From Campylorhamphus procurvoides (lineage: Eukaryota; Chordata; Aves; Passeriformes; Dendrocolaptidae), in contig WBMV01009265.1 in assembly GCA_013396655.1 (NCBI GenBank), positions 108,746 through 172,745 on the forward strand: a stretch of 64,000 nt of DNA. The letters run 5' to 3'. A program made the translations under genes and the position numbers. The notes under the pieces are model-generated. The model did no database searches. It worked only from the letters and a program-made list of their open reading frames with translations, and was not told where the DNA came from. Positions within the stretch are counted from its first letter, which is position 1; each line of letters begins with the position of its first letter. Below are positions 60,710 to 64,000 of the stretch, piece by piece.

Positions 60710-61378
60710 AGGGTTTCTACAGGTATGTTAACCAGAAAAGAAAGTTCAAAGAAGGTTTACCCACATGATAAATACTGCTGAAAAACATGTAAAAACAGAT
60801 GAGGAGAAGGCTGAGGCTCAGCAACTTTTTTGCCTTAGTCTTCAACGGCAAACTCTCTTCCCACACTTCCTGAGTGGATGGATAACAGGATGTGGACTGG
60901 GGGAGCAAAGTTCCTTCCACTGTGAGTAAAGATCAGGTTTATAACTACCTGAGGAAACTCAATGCACATAAATGTACAGGACCCATTGAGATGCATCCCA
61001 GAGTCCTGAGGAAATTGACTGATGTACTTGCCAAGACACACCCCATGACATTTGACAGGTGAAACATTGTATCCATCTTTAAGTAGGTTGAAAGGAGGAC
61101 ACTGGGAACTACTGATCTGTCAGCCTCCCCATCGTGCCTGGAAAGGTCATGGAAGAGACTGTCCTAGAAGCTATGCTAAGGTACTTGGAGGACAGGGAGG
61201 TGATTTTGGACAGCCACGCAGATTCACCAAGGGACAGTTGTGCCTGACCAACTGAGTGGCCTTCTACGATGGAGAGACTACACCAGTGGGCAAGGGAAGG
61301 GCTAGAGATGCCATTTATCTGGACTTCTGTAAAGCCTTTAACATGGTCCCTCAAAACATGCTACTCTCTAAATTGTAA

Positions 61379-61379
61379 N
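61379..61379. other. Assembly gap (single N)
   Basis: Junction between second and third CR1 block. Confidence 0.98.
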
Positions 61380-63261
61380 GCAGGTGGGGACCTGAAAAGT
61401 GTATAGAGATGAAGTTTGGTTGTGTAGGGATGGGGTGACTGAGGTCAAGGTGAAGGTTGAATTAAACCTGGCAAGGAATGTTTAGAGTAACAGGAAGGGT
61501 TTCTACAGGTATGTTAACCAGAAAAGAAAGTTCAAAGAAGGTTTACCCACATGATAAATACTGCTGAAAAACATGTAAAAACAGATGAGGAGAAGGCTGA
61601 GGCTCAGCAACTTTTTTGCCTTAGTCTTCAACGGCAAACTCTCTTCCCACACTTCCTGAGTGGATGGATAACAGGATGTGGACTGGGGGAGCAAAGTTCC
61701 TTCCACTGTGAGTAAAGATCAGGTTTATAACTACCTGAGGAAACTCAATGCACATAAATGTACAGGACCCATTGAGATGCATCCCAGAGTCCTGAGGAAA
61801 TTGACTGATGTACTTGCCAAGACACACCCCATGACATTTGACAGGTGAAACATTGTATCCATCTTTAAGTAGGTTGAAAGGAGGACACTGGGAACTACTG
61901 ATCTGTCAGCCTCCCCATCGTGCCTGGAAAGGTCATGGAAGAGACTGTCCTAGAAGCTATGCTAAGGTACTTGGAGGACAGGGAGGTGATTTTGGACAGC
62001 CACGCAGATTCACCAAGGGACAGTTGTGCCTGACCAACTGAGTGGCCTTCTGCGATGGAGAGACTACACCAGTGGGCAAGGGAAGGGCTAGAGATGCCAT
62101 TTATCTGGACTTCTGTAAAGCCTTTAACATGGTCCCTCAAAACATGCTACTCTCTAAATTGTAAAAAGAGAATTAGAATATCTTGAAGGTTCCTTCCATC
62201 TCAGACCATTTTATAATTCTGTGATTCTATGCCATGTGAATAATTTCTTTGCTGCCAGTTTAATCAAGCAACTTCTTTGGAAAAAGCATATTAGCCTTTA
62301 CATTCAGATTTCAGTTTAAGTATACCCAAACACAATATAAAATATATAATGTCACACATTGTTGCATCTGTTCTAGATGTGATCATGCCTTCATAAATGC
62401 AACAGCACTTGAGTCTGCAACAGACTCAAACTCAGTGGTTTTACATGAACAGTAACTTTGATGGAGTGGTATCCTGAAAATATCCACAAGTTAAATTATG
62501 TTCAATGAAAAAAGAAACCATAGTTATGGTTAATTAATATTGACAGAAGAACACATAGCTGTGTCACAACTACATATAAACTCTGTTTTGCTCATCACTT
62601 AACTGTGTTTTCACTCATCTTAAAGGAAAAAGGTGCTGGTTTTTTTTTTTTTTAATGATATAATTATTTCCTAAGATTTCAGGAATTTCCCAAGGTATGT
62701 TAAAGGTGTACTGTCAAGGCTATGTATATATAAAATCTGGATCCAAAGAAGGAGGATTGCATTCAAATCCAGTACAATGGCTTTGATTCTTCATGATAAA
62801 CCTACATTTTATATACAACAGAACAAAACAAAGAGAAAGACAGTGATATTTATCCAGTGTTTGCATCACACCTTCTTAACATTTTGACTACTTTTCCTAT
62901 AAAAGGTTACTTTCAGATCATGCATAGGGCCTGCTGGCATCAAGAGTGTCAGCTTTTAGAAACAGATTGAGTCTTGTAGTCTTAAATGTTGCACAGCTAC
63001 CTTATTGAAATGATGCACAGCTACCATCAGCATCATGTTTTAACAAGACAGACAGAATAATCGGAATAGTCTCAGCTACAGTATATTACAATAATATTAC
63101 TATGATATTGATACAAAGTATAAACATGAAGTACCCAAAGCAAATTGTGAAGACTTTGGCTTTGTGTTATGGAATATAAAGGCAAGGCAATAGCTCCAGG
63201 GTTCAAGATGAGACAGTTGTCAAGAAAAGTGGTTAATATGTCTGTTAAGTATTTCACTGCA

Positions 63262-64000
63262 CATCAACTCCTGAGCCAGTAGACAGGGACAGGGAGCTGA
63301 ATAACCCTCCTATAATCCAGGAGGAAGCAGTTAGTGCCCTGCTGAGCCACCTGGATCCTCACGAGTCTATGAGACCAGATGGAATCCATCCTAGGGTGAT
63401 GACAGAGCTGGCAGAAGAGCTTGCCAAGCCACTCTCCATCATTTATCAATAGTCCTGGCTCAATGGGGAGGTTCCAAATGATTGGAAGTTGGCAAATGTG
63501 ACTCACATCCACAAGAAGTGCCAGAAGGAAGATCTGGAAAACTACATGCCTGTCAGCCTGACTTCAGTGCCCAGCAAGGTTATGGAACAAATCATCATGA
63601 GTGCCATTACACGGCACCTACAGGACACACAGGGGATCAGATCCAGCCAGCATGGATTTAGGAGAGGCAGGTCCTGCCTGAGCAACCTGACCTTCTTTTA
63701 TGACCAGGTGATCTGCCTGGTAGATGAGGGGAATACTGTGGATGCTGTCTACCTACACTTCAAAAAAGCCTTTGACACTGTCTCCTGCAACATACTTCTG
63801 GAAAAGCTGGCAGCCCACGGCTTGGACAGCTGCACTCTGTGCTGGGTTAGGAACTGGCTGGATGGCCAGGCCCAGAGAATGCTGATGAATGGTGCTGCAT
63901 CCAGCTGGTGGCCGGTGGTGTTCCCCGGGGATCAGTGCAGGGCCAAGTCCTGTTTAATACCTTTACTGAGGATCTGAATGATGGCATTATGAGTCTACCA
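63262..64000 (+). mobile_element. CR1 LINE reverse transcriptase, runs off the window
   Basis: CR1 ORF2 from the region before RT into the palm domain. Landmarks are VSLTSVPSKVMEQI, SSQHGFRRGRSC, the palm-type AVYLHFKKAFDTV and NWLDGQAQRM. One in-frame TAG breaks it at about 63450 (before SWLNGEVP), and a one-base frameshift near 63916 moves the GVPRGSV block into another frame. The usual D of YLDF is H here. Better preserved than the other copies but not intact; antisense to PTPRD. Confidence 0.92.

Larger units (their letters stand above)
60070..62164. repeat. Three overlapping near-identical blocks separated by N
   Basis: Block 60070-60519 recurs from 60521 (offset 451, later 461), and block 60583-61378 recurs from 61380 (offset 797, later 786). 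Each junction is a single N, and each later copy extends past the end of the earlier one. The last copy leads into the CR1 3' tail. This looks like one element laid down three times during assembly. Confidence 0.85.
59225..62232 (+). mobile_element. CR1 LINE, ORF2 remnants with internal deletion and assembly repeats
   Basis: Starts in the endonuclease part of CR1 ORF2 (GYKLFRR-like at about 59357 and DFKHPDICW at about 59609) and continues into the region before and into reverse transcriptase ([14 protein letters not shown] at about 62095-62136). It then jumps at about 62160 directly to the 3' tail (CTTCCATCTCAGACC and TAATTCTGTGATTCTAT). The C-terminal half of RT is missing. Many stops. Antisense to PTPRD. 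Three single N lie inside. Confidence 0.88.
53573..64000 (-). other. PTPRD: PTPRD intron 5' of the Ig2 exon (runs off the window)
   Basis: At least 10.4 kb. Plain AT-rich intron at 53573-54811, 57700-59225 and 62233-63261; the remainder is CR1 (54812-57700 minus; 59225-62232 and 63262-64000 plus) with four single-N joins. No Ig1 exon was found. Confidence 0.75.

Noticed and set aside
61052..62140. Repeated identical small open frames in both strands
   Set aside because: They are the same CR1 piece duplicated by the assembly, not a gene family.
1..64000. PTPRS or PTPRF instead of PTPRD
   Set aside because: The paralogs share the exon plan, but Ig3, FN1-FN2, the ESIGGTPIR and ELRE inserts and the [20 protein letters not shown] stalk fit PTPRD as I know it; the assignment should be confirmed by a protein search.

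Overview
The window is vertebrate nuclear DNA, most likely from a bird. It carries a long internal stretch of one gene on the minus strand, the LAR-family receptor tyrosine phosphatase PTPRD (PTP-delta). The call rests on 20 exons whose conceptual translation runs colinearly along the PTPRD ectodomain, each with an AG acceptor, a GT donor and a matching codon phase. The bird (or at least sauropsid) assignment rests on the many CR1 LINE fragments, several with the typical CR1 3' end (ATTCTRTGATTCTATG-like). Because bird chromosome Z shares ancestry with the human 9p region that carries PTPRD, the window is probably Z-linked; that is inference.

Layout, in gene order (high to low coordinates). 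From 64000 to 53573 is intron filled with three CR1 elements and four single-N assembly breaks, three of which are bounded by long near-identical repeats. From 53572 to 45913 lie Ig2 (two exons), three micro-exons of 9, 18 and 12 nt, and Ig3. From 45210 to 20172 lie the eight fibronectin type III domains, with a 27-nt micro-exon inside FN5. From 15867 to 10398 is the membrane-proximal region with the RKRR furin-type processing site. The transmembrane exon is at 6958-7118. A further 12-nt micro-exon at 1504-1515 encodes the first cytoplasmic residues. Both phosphatase domains, Ig1, the signal peptide and the promoter are outside the window.

The most interesting content is the complete set of micro-exons, none visible to ordinary ORF calling: meA (9 + 18 nt), meB (12 nt), the FN5 micro-exon (27 nt) and the juxtamembrane micro-exon (12 nt). 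All are multiples of three and can be skipped without shifting the frame. In mammals the Ig-domain inserts act as a splice code that selects postsynaptic partners. Several flanking introns carry candidate splicing signals in the gene sense: UGCAUG (RBFOX) motifs downstream of meA, meB and the FN1-FN2 exon, long CU-rich tracts, UGC elements near acceptors, a 20-bp perfect hairpin next to meA, and a seven-run GGGAAAA array that could form an RNA G-quadruplex.

The rest is AT-rich intron with microsatellites, low-complexity tracts and older CR1 pieces. I see no other protein-coding gene, tRNA, rRNA or CRISPR array. The remaining short open frames look like chance frames in intron or pieces of CR1.
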